From Cupriavidus plantarum (GTDB lineage Bacteria > Pseudomonadota > Gammaproteobacteria > Burkholderiales > Burkholderiaceae): DNA of 64,000 nt. The position numbers and the translations under genes were made by a program. Where the stretch lies: NCBI RefSeq assembly GCF_905397285.1, contig NZ_CAJPUX010000004.1, positions 124,001-188,000 of the forward strand, read 5' to 3'. Within the stretch, counting starts at the first letter, position 1, and each line of letters starts with the position of its first letter. The notes beneath the pieces are model-generated. The model was not told the DNA's origin, searched no databases, and saw nothing but the letters and a program-made list of their open reading frames with translations. Shown here in pieces: positions 31,951 through 40,649 of the stretch.

Positions 31951-32995
31951 GCGCCAGCGCGGCGCGGAGGCCGCGCCCTCTTCTGCCGCGCCCTCGCCGT
32001 CAGGCGAGCGCGCCGGGCTCGGTTCCGGCCATACCGATGCGCTGGTACGGCGGCTGGAGTGGACCGTCGTGCGGCGGCTCGATGGGCTGCTGCAGGGCGA
32101 CTACCGGACGCTGTTCCGGGGCTTTGGTCTCGACCTTGCCGATCTGCGCGAATACCAGCCAGGCGACGATGTCCGCCATATCGACTGGAACGTCACCGCT
32201 CGATTGCAGGTGCCGCACGTCCGCGAGTTCCAGGAAGACCGCGAGGTGTCGGTCTGGTTTCTGCTCGACCTCAGTGGGTCCATCGGCTTCGGCTCCGGCG
32301 AGGTGAGCAAACGCGATGTGCTCGGCGATTTCACCACGGTGATGGGGCTGCTGCTGACGCGCTATGGCAACCGCGTAGGCGCGGTGCTCTATGGTGGATC
32401 GAGGGGGGCGGACAAGAACGCCGGCAAGCGAGACGCCCCCCGGCACGAGCCGAGCGCCGCCGTGATCCCCGCGCGCGCGGGCCGCCGCCATCTGCTGCAC
32501 ATGATCGACCGCATGCATGCAACGCCCGCCGCATCGCCGGGCGACACGCAATTGCGCGACCTGCTCGATCGCGCGCGGGGCGTGGCCACGCGACGCTCCG
32601 TGATGTTCGTCGTCTCCGATTTCATCAGCACGCCGGGCTGGCAGGCCGCGCTCGGCACGCTCGCGCGCCGCCATGAAGTCGTGGCCGTGCGGCTCGTCGA
32701 CCCGCTCGAGACCGCCATGCCGGACCTCGGCCTCGTGGTGCTGCAGGATGCCGAGACCGGCGAACAGCTGTTCGTCGACACGCACGACCCCGCCTTCCGC
32801 AAGCGCTTTGCAGAGGCCGCCGAAGCGCGTGAGGCGGAACTGCGCCAGGGGTTGGCGCGCGCGGGCGTGGCGTGCCTCGAGCTGTCGACATACGCGCGGC
32901 TCGACCTCGCGTTGCTGCACTTCGCACGGCAGCAACAGCACCGCCAGAGCGCGAGCCGCGTCAACGCCGAGACGCTCGCCAAGGGAGCCGCGTGA
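31928..32995 (+). CDS. DUF58 domain protein
   Basis: A 355-residue protein. The DUF58 core carries DLREYQPGDDVRHIDWNVTA near 75-95 (family signature GD-IR-IDW) and VSVWFLLDLSGSIGFG, a degenerate VWA-like metal site, near 110-125. It has no membrane helix. It starts inside the moxR gene and ends in a TGATG overlap with the VWA gene, so the three are translationally coupled. It is an obligate partner of MoxR systems; the biochemical role is unknown. Confidence 0.92.
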   Translation: MFGRLRGKRQRGAEAAPSSAAPSPSGERAGLGSGHTDALVRRLEWTVVRRLDGLLQGDYRTLFRGFGLDLADLREYQPGDDVRHIDWNVTARLQVPHVREFQEDREVSVWFLLDLSGSIGFGSGEVSKRDVLGDFTTVMGLLLTRYGNRVGAVLYGGSRGADKNAGKRDAPRHEPSAAVIPARAGRRHLLHMIDRMHATPAASPGDTQLRDLLDRARGVATRRSVMFVVSDFISTPGWQAALGTLARRHEVVAVRLVDPLETAMPDLGLVVLQDAETGEQLFVDTHDPAFRKRFAEAAEAREAELRQGLARAGVACLELSTYARLDLALLHFARQQQHRQSASRVNAETLAKGAA

Positions 32996-34095
32996 TGGAC
33001 GCCATCGACCGTCTTCCGGTGCTCAGCTTCCTGTGGCCCAGCATGCTGTGGCTGCTCGCGCTGGTGCTGCTGCTGGCGGTGGGATACGTCTGGCTCGACA
33101 AACGTCGGCGGCGGACAGCCATCGCCTATCCCGCGCTGAAGACGATCGGACCCGCGCAGACATCGGGCGCGGGATGGCGGCGCCACGTGCCGCCGGTGCT
33201 GGCGCTGCTCGGGTTGACCTCGCTCGTCGTGGCCATTGCACGCCCGCAGGCGATCATGACCCTGCCTTCGCGCATCGAGACGGTGATCCTCGTCATCGAC
33301 CTGTCGGGCAGCATGCGCGCGCAGGACGTGAAACCGAGCCGCATTCGTGCCGCGCAGCAGGCCGCGAAGGTCCTCGTGGATGCGCAGCCCTCGCGTGTCA
33401 GCACGGGCGTGGTCGCCATGGCGGGTACCGCGGCGCTCGCACAGGCGCCGAGCCGCCACAAGGACGAGGTCGCCACAGCCATCGACAAGCTTCAGCCGCA
33501 GGGTGGCACCGCGCTTGGCAATGGCCTGCTTATCGCATTGACTGCACTGCTGCCGCAACTGAACAACGATGCCGCGCGGATGCTCAGCGATGACGATGAC
33601 GCGATTCCGGTCCGGAAGCCGAAACCGGCGGCGAACGGCGCCGCTGGCGGCTCGGGAAGCAACGCGGGTCCGCCGCCCGAGGCCGCGCAGCCCGGCTCCT
33701 ACGCGGCGGGCGCCATCGTCCTGTTCTCCGACGGCGAGAGTAACGCCGGACCGGCGGCATTGCAGGCCGCGCAACTGGCGGCCGAGAACGGCGTGCGCAT
33801 CTACACCGTGGGCGTCGGCACCACCGACGGCGTCGTGCTCAAGGTCGATGGCCTGTCATCCCGCGTCAAGCTCGACGAACAGGCGCTGAAGCAGGTGGCC
33901 GATGCCACCAGCGGCCAGTACTTCCGACTCGAGGATGCGAGCAAGCTGACGCAGGTGTATGAGGCCCTGCATGCCAGGCTCTCGCTGGGCAAGCGGGACC
34001 AGATCGAAGTCACGGCGTTCTTCGCGGCATTGGGCGCAATCCTCGCCACGATCGCCGGCATGCTCTCGCTTTGGTGGTTTGGCCGCGTACTGTAG
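32995..34095 (+). CDS. VWA-domain membrane protein (BatA/BatB type)
   Basis: A 366-residue protein with N-terminal membrane helices (about 15-35 and 63-80), a VWA domain and a C-terminal helix (about 340-360). The metal site is DLSGS near 100 with GGTALGNG in the second loop. A flexible insert with DDDD and proline/glycine runs (about 198-235) sits inside the VWA fold, in the same position as the insert in the divergent VWA gene. ATG 32995 overlaps the DUF58 stop; a GTG one codon earlier is an alternative. It forms the envelope end of the MoxR system. Confidence 0.9.
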   Translation: MDAIDRLPVLSFLWPSMLWLLALVLLLAVGYVWLDKRRRRTAIAYPALKTIGPAQTSGAGWRRHVPPVLALLGLTSLVVAIARPQAIMTLPSRIETVILVIDLSGSMRAQDVKPSRIRAAQQAAKVLVDAQPSRVSTGVVAMAGTAALAQAPSRHKDEVATAIDKLQPQGGTALGNGLLIALTALLPQLNNDAARMLSDDDDAIPVRKPKPAANGAAGGSGSNAGPPPEAAQPGSYAAGAIVLFSDGESNAGPAALQAAQLAAENGVRIYTVGVGTTDGVVLKVDGLSSRVKLDEQALKQVADATSGQYFRLEDASKLTQVYEALHARLSLGKRDQIEVTAFFAALGAILATIAGMLSLWWFGRVL

Positions 34096-34126
34096 CCGGG
34101 TCCCGCATCGCTGCGGCCTGCGCTGG

Positions 34127-35716
34127 TCAATGCAGCATTAGCGCGACATTACGTTCGGCCAGCGCGGCAATCGTGCGCGATGGGTTGAGCCCCAGCGCGC
34201 GTGGCACGATCGCGCCGTCCATTACGTACAGCCCGTCATAGCCAAACACACGTCCGCGCCCATCGACGACGCCATCGGCCGGCGACGCGCCCATGTTGCA
34301 GCCGCCGAGCGGATGCGGCGTGACGAGGTTGCGCAGCACGGTCCACGTCGGCGGCACATGCACCCGGCCGCCGGTGGCTTCCGACAGCATGCGATGCGCC
34401 GCGATCATGCTCTCGATCACCGGTGCCGAGCCACGATACGACCATGACAGGTTCAATGCGCGCCGCCACGGCGCATACCACTTCCGCCGCAGCAGCAGTT
34501 GCCCGTCGCCGGGCTCCAGCGCCTGGCCGAACCACGGCATCATCGTCTCGAGCGGATCGCCGTCCGACACTATCGCGCCCAACTCCCGCCAGAAGCGTCG
34601 CAGCTTGCCGCGAGGGGACCTGCGGATCCTGTCGTGGATGAAGTTGTGCGCGAGGTCGGGAATGCCGCCATCCTCGACGAACAGTGACTGAAAGCCGGGC
34701 CCCGCGCGATCGAGCAGATCGATCACGCAGGAGATGGTCACGCCATGCGACGGCGACACCCGCCGGTCCGGATAAAACGCCGGCGTGACGAAATCCCCGT
34801 TGTGCGCCCACCCGAATCCCAGCCTCGGCGAGAGCCCACGCAGCGTGCGATGTTCGTCCCGGCAGCGCAGCAGCAGTTCCGTGCTGCCGATGGACCCCGC
34901 GGCGAGCAACACGCTTGTGCCCGTCACGCTGCCCGGTATCCGTGCGTGCGTGCCGGTCTCCAGCCGCTCGAAATGCACGCGCCAGCCCTTTCCGAGCGGC
35001 TCCAGCTTGTGCACGAGATGCAGCGGCCAGATCTCCGCGCCATACGTTCTGGCGACGGCCAGGTAATTGAGGTCGAGCGTGTTCTTCGCGCTGACCTGGC
35101 AGCCGATATCGCAGTTGCCGCAATGCACGCACGTGCCCTGCATCTTGCCGTGCGCGTTGACGAATGCGACCGAGTGGCGATCCGCGCGCGCGTCCGGCAG
35201 ATTCGGCGACCAGTTGGGCGAGAAGCTCACCGCCAGCGGGAGCTTGCGAAAGCGATCGCCCCAGCCGCATCGTTCGGCCGCCTCGCGCATCAGCCGCTCT
35301 CGCGCGCTTTCCTGCCCCACGGGTACGGTCTGCACATCGAGCATGCGGCCGACTTCTTCGTAGTACGGCTGCAGGACCTCGTACGTGATCTCGGGCGGCC
35401 AGCCGCGCAGGAACACCTCGGGCTTCGCTTCGACAGACACGTTCGCGTAGATCAGCGAACCGCCGCCGACCCCGGCGCCGGCGATGACCCACACATCGCG
35501 GAACGTGCGAAGGTCCGCCCAGCCATTGAAGCGATGCGGATACGCCTGATCCCATAACCACGGCGCGTCCACGCCGCGGGGGTATGTACCTGGCGTCCAT
35601 TCGCGGCCACGCTCCAGCACCAGCACCTTGCGCCCCGCCTGCGCGAGACGGCAGGCGGAAACCGCGCCGCCGAAGCCGCTGCCGATGACGATCGCGTCGT
35701 AGTCGCATGCACTCAT
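34127..35716 (-). CDS. GMC-family FAD oxidoreductase with cysteine cluster (cholesterol oxidase-like)
   Basis: A 529-residue flavoprotein. FAD motif AIVIGSGFGGAVSACRLA at about 8-25, then VIAGAGVGGGSLIYANV. TCVHCGNCDIGCQVSAKNT near 198-216 holds four cysteines in a ferredoxin-like spacing. The C-terminal PHPLGGCNMG and LYVMDGAIVPRALGLNPSRT segments are typical of the cholesterol oxidase/3-ketosteroid branch of GMC enzymes. It should oxidise an alcohol with FAD; the cysteines may bind Fe-S or zinc. It follows the metallophosphoesterase gene by 8 bp on the same strand. The substrate is unknown. Confidence 0.87.
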   Translation of the reverse strand: MSACDYDAIVIGSGFGGAVSACRLAQAGRKVLVLERGREWTPGTYPRGVDAPWLWDQAYPHRFNGWADLRTFRDVWVIAGAGVGGGSLIYANVSVEAKPEVFLRGWPPEITYEVLQPYYEEVGRMLDVQTVPVGQESARERLMREAAERCGWGDRFRKLPLAVSFSPNWSPNLPDARADRHSVAFVNAHGKMQGTCVHCGNCDIGCQVSAKNTLDLNYLAVARTYGAEIWPLHLVHKLEPLGKGWRVHFERLETGTHARIPGSVTGTSVLLAAGSIGSTELLLRCRDEHRTLRGLSPRLGFGWAHNGDFVTPAFYPDRRVSPSHGVTISCVIDLLDRAGPGFQSLFVEDGGIPDLAHNFIHDRIRRSPRGKLRRFWRELGAIVSDGDPLETMMPWFGQALEPGDGQLLLRRKWYAPWRRALNLSWSYRGSAPVIESMIAAHRMLSEATGGRVHVPPTWTVLRNLVTPHPLGGCNMGASPADGVVDGRGRVFGYDGLYVMDGAIVPRALGLNPSRTIAALAERNVALMLH

Positions 35717-35724
35717 GGCGGCAC

Positions 35725-37752
35725 TCAATGTGGGGGTGGACGAAGGATCTCGATCGGCGGCTCGATCAGCCGCACGCTTGCCGGGGGCGATGGCTCGCCG
35801 TTCTCGGGTACGAAACGCGGACCATGATCGCCGGGCTGCACGCGCAAACGCCACGTGCTCTGGATCTGCGTCAGCACCCTGGCGCCGCGCCCCAGCGTCC
35901 ATCGCTTGCAGACGCGTTCGAGTTTCAGCGGATAGACGGTGAGCCGGTCGTCTTCGAAGCGCATGCGCAGGAAACACTTGTAGTCCTCGATGCGCTGGGA
36001 GGAGAACACTTCCTCCGCATGCAGACCCCATGCCCGGTTGGTCAGCACCATCCACACACCGAACAACAGACCGCCCAGCGTGCCCCCAAGCACCAGCGTC
36101 TCGGCGACGAACAATGCGACCTGGCGGAGATCGTCGGCACCCAAGCCGAGTCGGTACAGGTTGACGCGCCCCATCAGCCAGAACACCGCCACTGACAGTC
36201 CAACATGCAGCAGCCCATGCACAGCGCCAGCGAGAAACGCCAGATACGTCGCGCGCTTGACGCCCGACGCCGACAGCGCGCCGCACCAGCCGACGATCGC
36301 CAATACGTACACGACCGACCCGGGACTATGCGCAACCGCCCAGAACACCTGTCGCCATGCCTCCCCCGCATCGCCGATCGAGGGCGGCAGATCGGCGAGC
36401 ACCTCCATCACGCTGCGCCCGCCGCGCATGGGGCTCGGCACCTTGCTGGCGCTTTGCACCATCCAGATCCATAACAGATACAGCACGGCCAGCACGCCGC
36501 ACAGGGACAGATTGCGGGTGGGCAGCCGCCATGCGCGGTCGCGCAATCGCCTGGAGGTGGGCTTGTCCGGATACACCGCCGCGAGCGTGTAATGCTGCTT
36601 CACGCCCGCCACCGTGATGGGCTTGGGCGGATCCGGCAACGCATGCGTGCCGTGCAGGAACGCGCCCCCGCCCCCGCACGTGATGCGCTGGGGCGCCTGC
36701 ATGCCCGCCTGCGTGGCGCGCAGCGGAGCGTAGCGCGCATAGTGATGCGAATCGCCCGCCAGCACGAGCGCGAGGTGCTCGCCGAGCAGTACCTCGATTT
36801 CCCGCAGGCTCCGGAAACGCGGCGTGAGCGTTTCGATGGACGGCAACGCCTTGCGTCCTTCGCGCTGGACGCGCTCGGCCTCGTCCACCCAACTCGGTTC
36901 CGGCGTGCACACCACGACGCGATCCCCGGATTGCAATGCCTTGCGCATTTCGTTGAAGTAGTCGCGCTGCGGACGGTCGATCGCCGACTCCAGTTGCAGA
37001 TCGAGCCCCCATATCCACCACCCGGGCCGAACCTTCAGCGCGTAGTAACTCGTGCGCTGCTTCGTGACCCATCGGCCCACGGGCTTGCCGTTGCAGAACA
37101 ACTGCGCAAACCCGCGCAGCCCGTCGTACCAGTCATGATTGCCGGGGGTCGCGAGCATCCACGGCGCATCCGGGATCGCGATGGGCGCTTCCGGATCGCT
37201 GGCCGGCGCGTCGGACACGGGTGCCGGCGACGCCGCGCGGAAGGGATCGAGGAAGCGCGTGCGATAGCCATTGCGCGCGGGCGTCGGATAGACCTGATCG
37301 CCGCCGAGCAGCAGCACGCGGCTCGCGGGCAGCGTGCGCGGCACCGGTTGCGCGATCGTCACGGGCTGGCTCACGCAGAGCGCCATCGAGTAAGTGGAAT
37401 CCCATCCGTCGCCGGTGTCGGCCAGATAGTCGATCCATACGCCGCCCTTGTCGGGATCGTAGGGATCGTCCGGATCGCCGGTAGCGGCCACCTCCTGTGG
37501 CACTTGCAGCGGCGGATTGCTGGCAACCGGCATCAGTGCCGCCTGCACTTCGCGCGGATCGGCGAAAGCACCGAGCGTCGTGGCGACGGCCGTGCGCAAT
37601 CCCGTGCGCGCGAGTTGCAGCGGGCCTAGCCAGTTGACCATCGGCTCCTGGGTATAGAGCTCGATGCGGCCGTTGGTCGCCGCCGCACCGTTGCCCGCGT
37701 GAGCAGCGGCCGGTGCTACGACGTTGCCCACATCGATCGTGTCGTCAGCCAC
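35725..37752 (-). CDS. Metallophosphoesterase with C-terminal membrane helices
   Basis: A protein of about 675 residues. The calcineurin-like domain (about 110-390) shows VLLLGGDQVYP, ATPGNHDWYDGL and LALVLAGDSHHYARY, which supply most metal ligands. A usual DxH first motif is replaced by ADTGDGWDS. Four or five membrane helices lie at about 415-560, followed by a cytoplasmic or periplasmic beta-rich tail. GTG 37752 is the best start I can find, though its ribosome site is weak; reading farther upstream runs antisense through the ggt gene. It probably hydrolyses a phosphoester at the membrane, perhaps of a lipid. It heads a two-gene operon with the GMC oxidase. Confidence 0.78.
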   Translation of the reverse strand: MADDTIDVGNVVAPAAAHAGNGAAATNGRIELYTQEPMVNWLGPLQLARTGLRTAVATTLGAFADPREVQAALMPVASNPPLQVPQEVAATGDPDDPYDPDKGGVWIDYLADTGDGWDSTYSMALCVSQPVTIAQPVPRTLPASRVLLLGGDQVYPTPARNGYRTRFLDPFRAASPAPVSDAPASDPEAPIAIPDAPWMLATPGNHDWYDGLRGFAQLFCNGKPVGRWVTKQRTSYYALKVRPGWWIWGLDLQLESAIDRPQRDYFNEMRKALQSGDRVVVCTPEPSWVDEAERVQREGRKALPSIETLTPRFRSLREIEVLLGEHLALVLAGDSHHYARYAPLRATQAGMQAPQRITCGGGGAFLHGTHALPDPPKPITVAGVKQHYTLAAVYPDKPTSRRLRDRAWRLPTRNLSLCGVLAVLYLLWIWMVQSASKVPSPMRGGRSVMEVLADLPPSIGDAGEAWRQVFWAVAHSPGSVVYVLAIVGWCGALSASGVKRATYLAFLAGAVHGLLHVGLSVAVFWLMGRVNLYRLGLGADDLRQVALFVAETLVLGGTLGGLLFGVWMVLTNRAWGLHAEEVFSSQRIEDYKCFLRMRFEDDRLTVYPLKLERVCKRWTLGRGARVLTQIQSTWRLRVQPGDHGPRFVPENGEPSPPASVRLIEPPIEILRPPPH

Positions 37753-37830
37753 CGTACGGCCCCCCAGCGACTTGTCGCTCCAACTGCGCCAACTGCACCG
37801 TGAATGGAGTGATTCATAGTGTATGACGCG

Positions 37831-37870
37831 CAAAATAGCAAACCGCGCGTGGGCAAGGCACCACGCGCGG
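37831..37870 (-). terminator. Intrinsic terminator after the ggt gene
   Basis: A perfect 10-bp stem CCGCGCGTGG/CCACGCGCGG (37843-37852 with 37861-37870) and 8-nt loop, followed on the minus strand by TTTGCTATTTTG. It lies 44 bp past the ggt stop and closes the Bug-ggt transcript before the metallophosphoesterase operon. Confidence 0.8.
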
Positions 37871-37891
37871 CTGGGGTTGTACCAAGGGATT

Positions 37892-37910
37892 CCCGTCAGA
37901 TGCTGACGGG
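37892..37910. repeat. Short hairpin next to the ggt stop codon
   Basis: Arms CCCGTCAG (37892-37899) and CTGACGGG (37903-37910) pair perfectly around a 3-nt loop, 3 bp past the ggt stop. No T-run follows. It may protect the transcript end or assist the terminator 22 bp farther on. Confidence 0.5.
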
Positions 37911-37913
37911 TGG

Positions 37914-39539
37914 CTAAGCGATGTCCGCGGTGGAATACGCCACACCGTCGCGTCCCGGGTCCGCACCGCCTTCGAGCATCGCGCCGACAATGCGGATCGC
38001 ATGCACCCACGCGATCGTGTAGTTGTACGGATTGCGAATGACCTCGTAGCCGGTCTTCTCCAGTTCCCGCGCCACCGATCGCGGAATGCGGTTGCTGATG
38101 TCGATCGCATTGCTCGTCGACGAGAAGCGCGGCATCGAGACGGCCTGCTGCATCGGCATGCCGAAGTCGACCACGTTCATGATGGCCTGCAACACGCCCA
38201 TCGCGATCTGCGTGCCGCCGGGCGCGCCGAGCACGATCTCGGGCTTGCCGTCGCGGAACACGATGGTCGGGCAGGAGGACGTGAAGCGCCGCTTGCCCGG
38301 CGCGATGCTGCCCGCGCGGCCGGGACGCGGGTCGAACACGCCCATGCAGCCGTTGTACATGAAGCCGAGACCCGGGGTAATCGCGCCCGATGGCATGGCG
38401 AGCGAGTGCGTCAGCGACACGCAGTTGCCGTCGCGGTCCACCACGGAGAGATGCGTGGTGTCGCGCGGCACGACGTGGCCGGGGTTCACGCGCGTCACGG
38501 CGACACGCTCGCCCGCGCGCACCGCCGCGGCGGTGCGGTCCGCCCGCGCATCCGACAGCAGGTCCGCAAGCGGCACGTCGACGAATTCGGGATCGCCGAT
38601 ATGCAGGTCCTTGTCCACGGTGGCCTGCTTCATGACTTCGCAGACGATGCGCATGTACTCCGGCGAATTGTGCGCCATCGCGCCGATGTCGAAACGTTCC
38701 AGCGCATGGAGCATCTCCAGCAGCATCGCACCGCCGCCGGGGGGCTGGTTCGTCGTCACCACGCGATCGCGGTATTTGCCCACGAGCGGCTTCTGCCGGA
38801 TCACGCGATAGGTCTCGAGGTCCTTGCGCGTGAGCAGGCCGCCATGCGCGCGCATATCGGCATCGATGCGGTCCGCGATCGCGCCGCAATAGAACGCATC
38901 GGCGCCGGCTTGCGCGATTTCCGCGAGCACCGACGCATAGTCGCCGTTGACGATGGGCATGCCGATGGTCTTCGGTTGCCCATCGTCCTTGCAGTAGATC
39001 GCCCGGCCGGACGCGCTGAAAGCCAGCCGCTCGCGGTTGCTCGCGCGGCCGAGCGTCGCGTCATCGTTCCAGAACGCGTACATGCCAGGACGCACGAAGT
39101 AGCCGTCGCGCGCCCACGCGATGGCGGGGGCCACCACTTCCGCCCACGGCAGGCGGCCGTGCGCGGCGTGCATCGCTTCGAGACCGCGCAGCGTGCCCGG
39201 CGTGGCGATCGATTGATAGCCGATGTCGTTGACGCGGTCCTTGATGAAGAAACCGAAGCCGTCGCGCGCCTCGCCTTCGAGCATATCCGCCCACATGTCG
39301 GGCCGCGCGCTGCCGGGCGCGGTGGCATGGAAGTCGAAGTACTCGTGCACGGCGCCTTCGGGCTTGTACACCACGCCCGTGCCGAAGCCCGCGATGCCAC
39401 ACATCAGCGGGTCGACCACGGTCTGCGCCAGCGCGCAGGCGACCGCCGCATCGACCGCGTTGCCGCCCGCCCTGAGGATCTCGACGCCCGATTCCGCGGC
39501 CTCCGGCTGCGGGCACACCACCATTCCGGTCTCGTACAT
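37914..39539 (-). CDS. ggt: Gamma-glutamyltransferase family protein
   Basis: A 541-residue Ntn-hydrolase of the gamma-glutamyltranspeptidase family. The early GGNAVDAAVACALAQTVVDP and GIAGFGTG segments are conserved, and the autocleavage/catalytic threonine lies in RDTTHLSVVDRDGN (about residue 360). No signal peptide is present, so the protein looks cytoplasmic, unlike the periplasmic GGT of enteric bacteria. It would hydrolyse gamma-glutamyl compounds such as glutathione or related amides. It begins 2 bp after the stop of the Bug receptor, so import and hydrolysis are linked. Confidence 0.9.
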   Translation of the reverse strand: MYETGMVVCPQPEAAESGVEILRAGGNAVDAAVACALAQTVVDPLMCGIAGFGTGVVYKPEGAVHEYFDFHATAPGSARPDMWADMLEGEARDGFGFFIKDRVNDIGYQSIATPGTLRGLEAMHAAHGRLPWAEVVAPAIAWARDGYFVRPGMYAFWNDDATLGRASNRERLAFSASGRAIYCKDDGQPKTIGMPIVNGDYASVLAEIAQAGADAFYCGAIADRIDADMRAHGGLLTRKDLETYRVIRQKPLVGKYRDRVVTTNQPPGGGAMLLEMLHALERFDIGAMAHNSPEYMRIVCEVMKQATVDKDLHIGDPEFVDVPLADLLSDARADRTAAAVRAGERVAVTRVNPGHVVPRDTTHLSVVDRDGNCVSLTHSLAMPSGAITPGLGFMYNGCMGVFDPRPGRAGSIAPGKRRFTSSCPTIVFRDGKPEIVLGAPGGTQIAMGVLQAIMNVVDFGMPMQQAVSMPRFSSTSNAIDISNRIPRSVARELEKTGYEVIRNPYNYTIAWVHAIRIVGAMLEGGADPGRDGVAYSTADIA

Positions 39540-39541
39540 GG

Positions 39542-40525
39542 TCAGTTCGCCTTGAATTCGATGTTTGCGATGGCTTCCTGCACCTTGGCGGTATCGCGCG
39601 CCGTCAGTTGCATCAACCGTTCCATGGGGCCGGGCATGGCCACCACCTGCATGGTCTTGAGCTTTTCGAGGGTGGCCTTGTCCGCCAGGAATCGCTGCGT
39701 CGAGGCGTGCAGGCGCGTAAGCACTTCAGGCGGGGTGCCCGCCTTCGCGGCCACGCCCATCCAGCCGAGATCGTCGAAGCCGACGAGGCCGAGTTCCGAG
39801 GCCGTGGGGACATCGGGCAGATCGGCGGCGCGCTTGGGCGCGAACTGCACCAGCGGCACGAGTTTGCCGGCCTTGATTTGCGGCATGGCCGATCCCATCA
39901 CCGGCGCCATGACCTGCGTCTGGCCACCGACCGTGGCGACGATGCCATCGGGCTCGCCCTTGTAAGGGATATGTGTCAGGCGGATGTTCTGGTTCTTCTG
40001 GAACAGCTCGACGACCACGTGCGTGGAATTGCCCGCGCCCGACGAAGCGAAATCGATCGCGCCCGGTTTCGCCTTGGCGGCGGCGATCAGGTCGGCGAGC
40101 GTGCGATAGCCGGTCTGGGGGTTGGCGACCAGCACGAACGGCACCGTGGTGAGCACGGCCACCGGCGTGAAATCCTTCTCGGGCGAGTAGCTCAGCGGCG
40201 CGTAAGCGAACTTGTTCAGCACCATCTGCGACACGCCGGCCAGGAATAGCGTGCAGCCGTCGGCCGGCTGCGCCAGCACCGACTTGGCCGCGATCACGCC
40301 GCCCGCGCCCGCGCGGTTCTCCACCACCACGGTGGAGCCGATGTCGCGCCCGACGTATTCCGCCCACATGCGCGCGAGCGTATCGGTGCTGCCGCCGGCC
40401 TGCTGCGACACCACCAGCTTGATCGGCCGCGTGTTGCCGGGCTCGCCGCAGGCCATCGCCGCAGCCGATGCACTGATAGCGAGCACCGTCGCCAGCAGTT
40501 TCCCCACAATGGAGATTTTCCTCAT
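39542..40525 (-). CDS. Bug-type (TctC) periplasmic solute receptor
   Basis: A 327-residue receptor with signal peptide VGKLLATVLAISASAAAMA, mature NTRPIKLVVSQQAGGSTDTLA, VVVENRAGAGGVIAAKS and LPDVPTASELG. AAGGA lies six bases before the ATG. It leads the Bug-ggt operon and is divergent from a LysR gene. Capture of a gamma-glutamyl or similar amide is inferred from the partner enzyme; no TctAB is present. Confidence 0.92.
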   Translation of the reverse strand: MRKISIVGKLLATVLAISASAAAMACGEPGNTRPIKLVVSQQAGGSTDTLARMWAEYVGRDIGSTVVVENRAGAGGVIAAKSVLAQPADGCTLFLAGVSQMVLNKFAYAPLSYSPEKDFTPVAVLTTVPFVLVANPQTGYRTLADLIAAAKAKPGAIDFASSGAGNSTHVVVELFQKNQNIRLTHIPYKGEPDGIVATVGGQTQVMAPVMGSAMPQIKAGKLVPLVQFAPKRAADLPDVPTASELGLVGFDDLGWMGVAAKAGTPPEVLTRLHASTQRFLADKATLEKLKTMQVVAMPGPMERLMQLTARDTAKVQEAIANIEFKAN

Positions 40526-40633
40526 GTCGTATCCTTCTTCGTGTGCGGTAGTATTCGATTGCCATGCGGCCGCAGGCGCGACAATATTGGCGCGGTGGCG
40601 AAGGAACGGCCAGTGAAATGTTCCGAACCAAGT

Positions 40634-40649
40634 ATGAGTAAATACTCAT
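40634..40649. promoter_or_regulatory. Palindrome over the LysR start codon (autorepression site candidate)
   Basis: Arms ATGAGTA (40634-40640) and TACTCAT (40643-40649) flank AA; the second arm contains the first two bases of the LysR ATG (40648). A bound protein here would block the gene's own expression and could also influence the divergent Bug-ggt operon, whose start lies 108 bp away. Confidence 0.6.

Noticed and set aside
35725..38889. Apparent 1054-residue fusion extending the metallophosphoesterase upstream
   Set aside because: The extension runs through the ggt gene in another frame and across a terminator; GTG 37752 or a later codon is a more sensible start.
38001..39965. A 654-codon open frame antisense to ggt
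   Set aside because: Shadow of ggt; no domain, and composition is biased to His and Arg.
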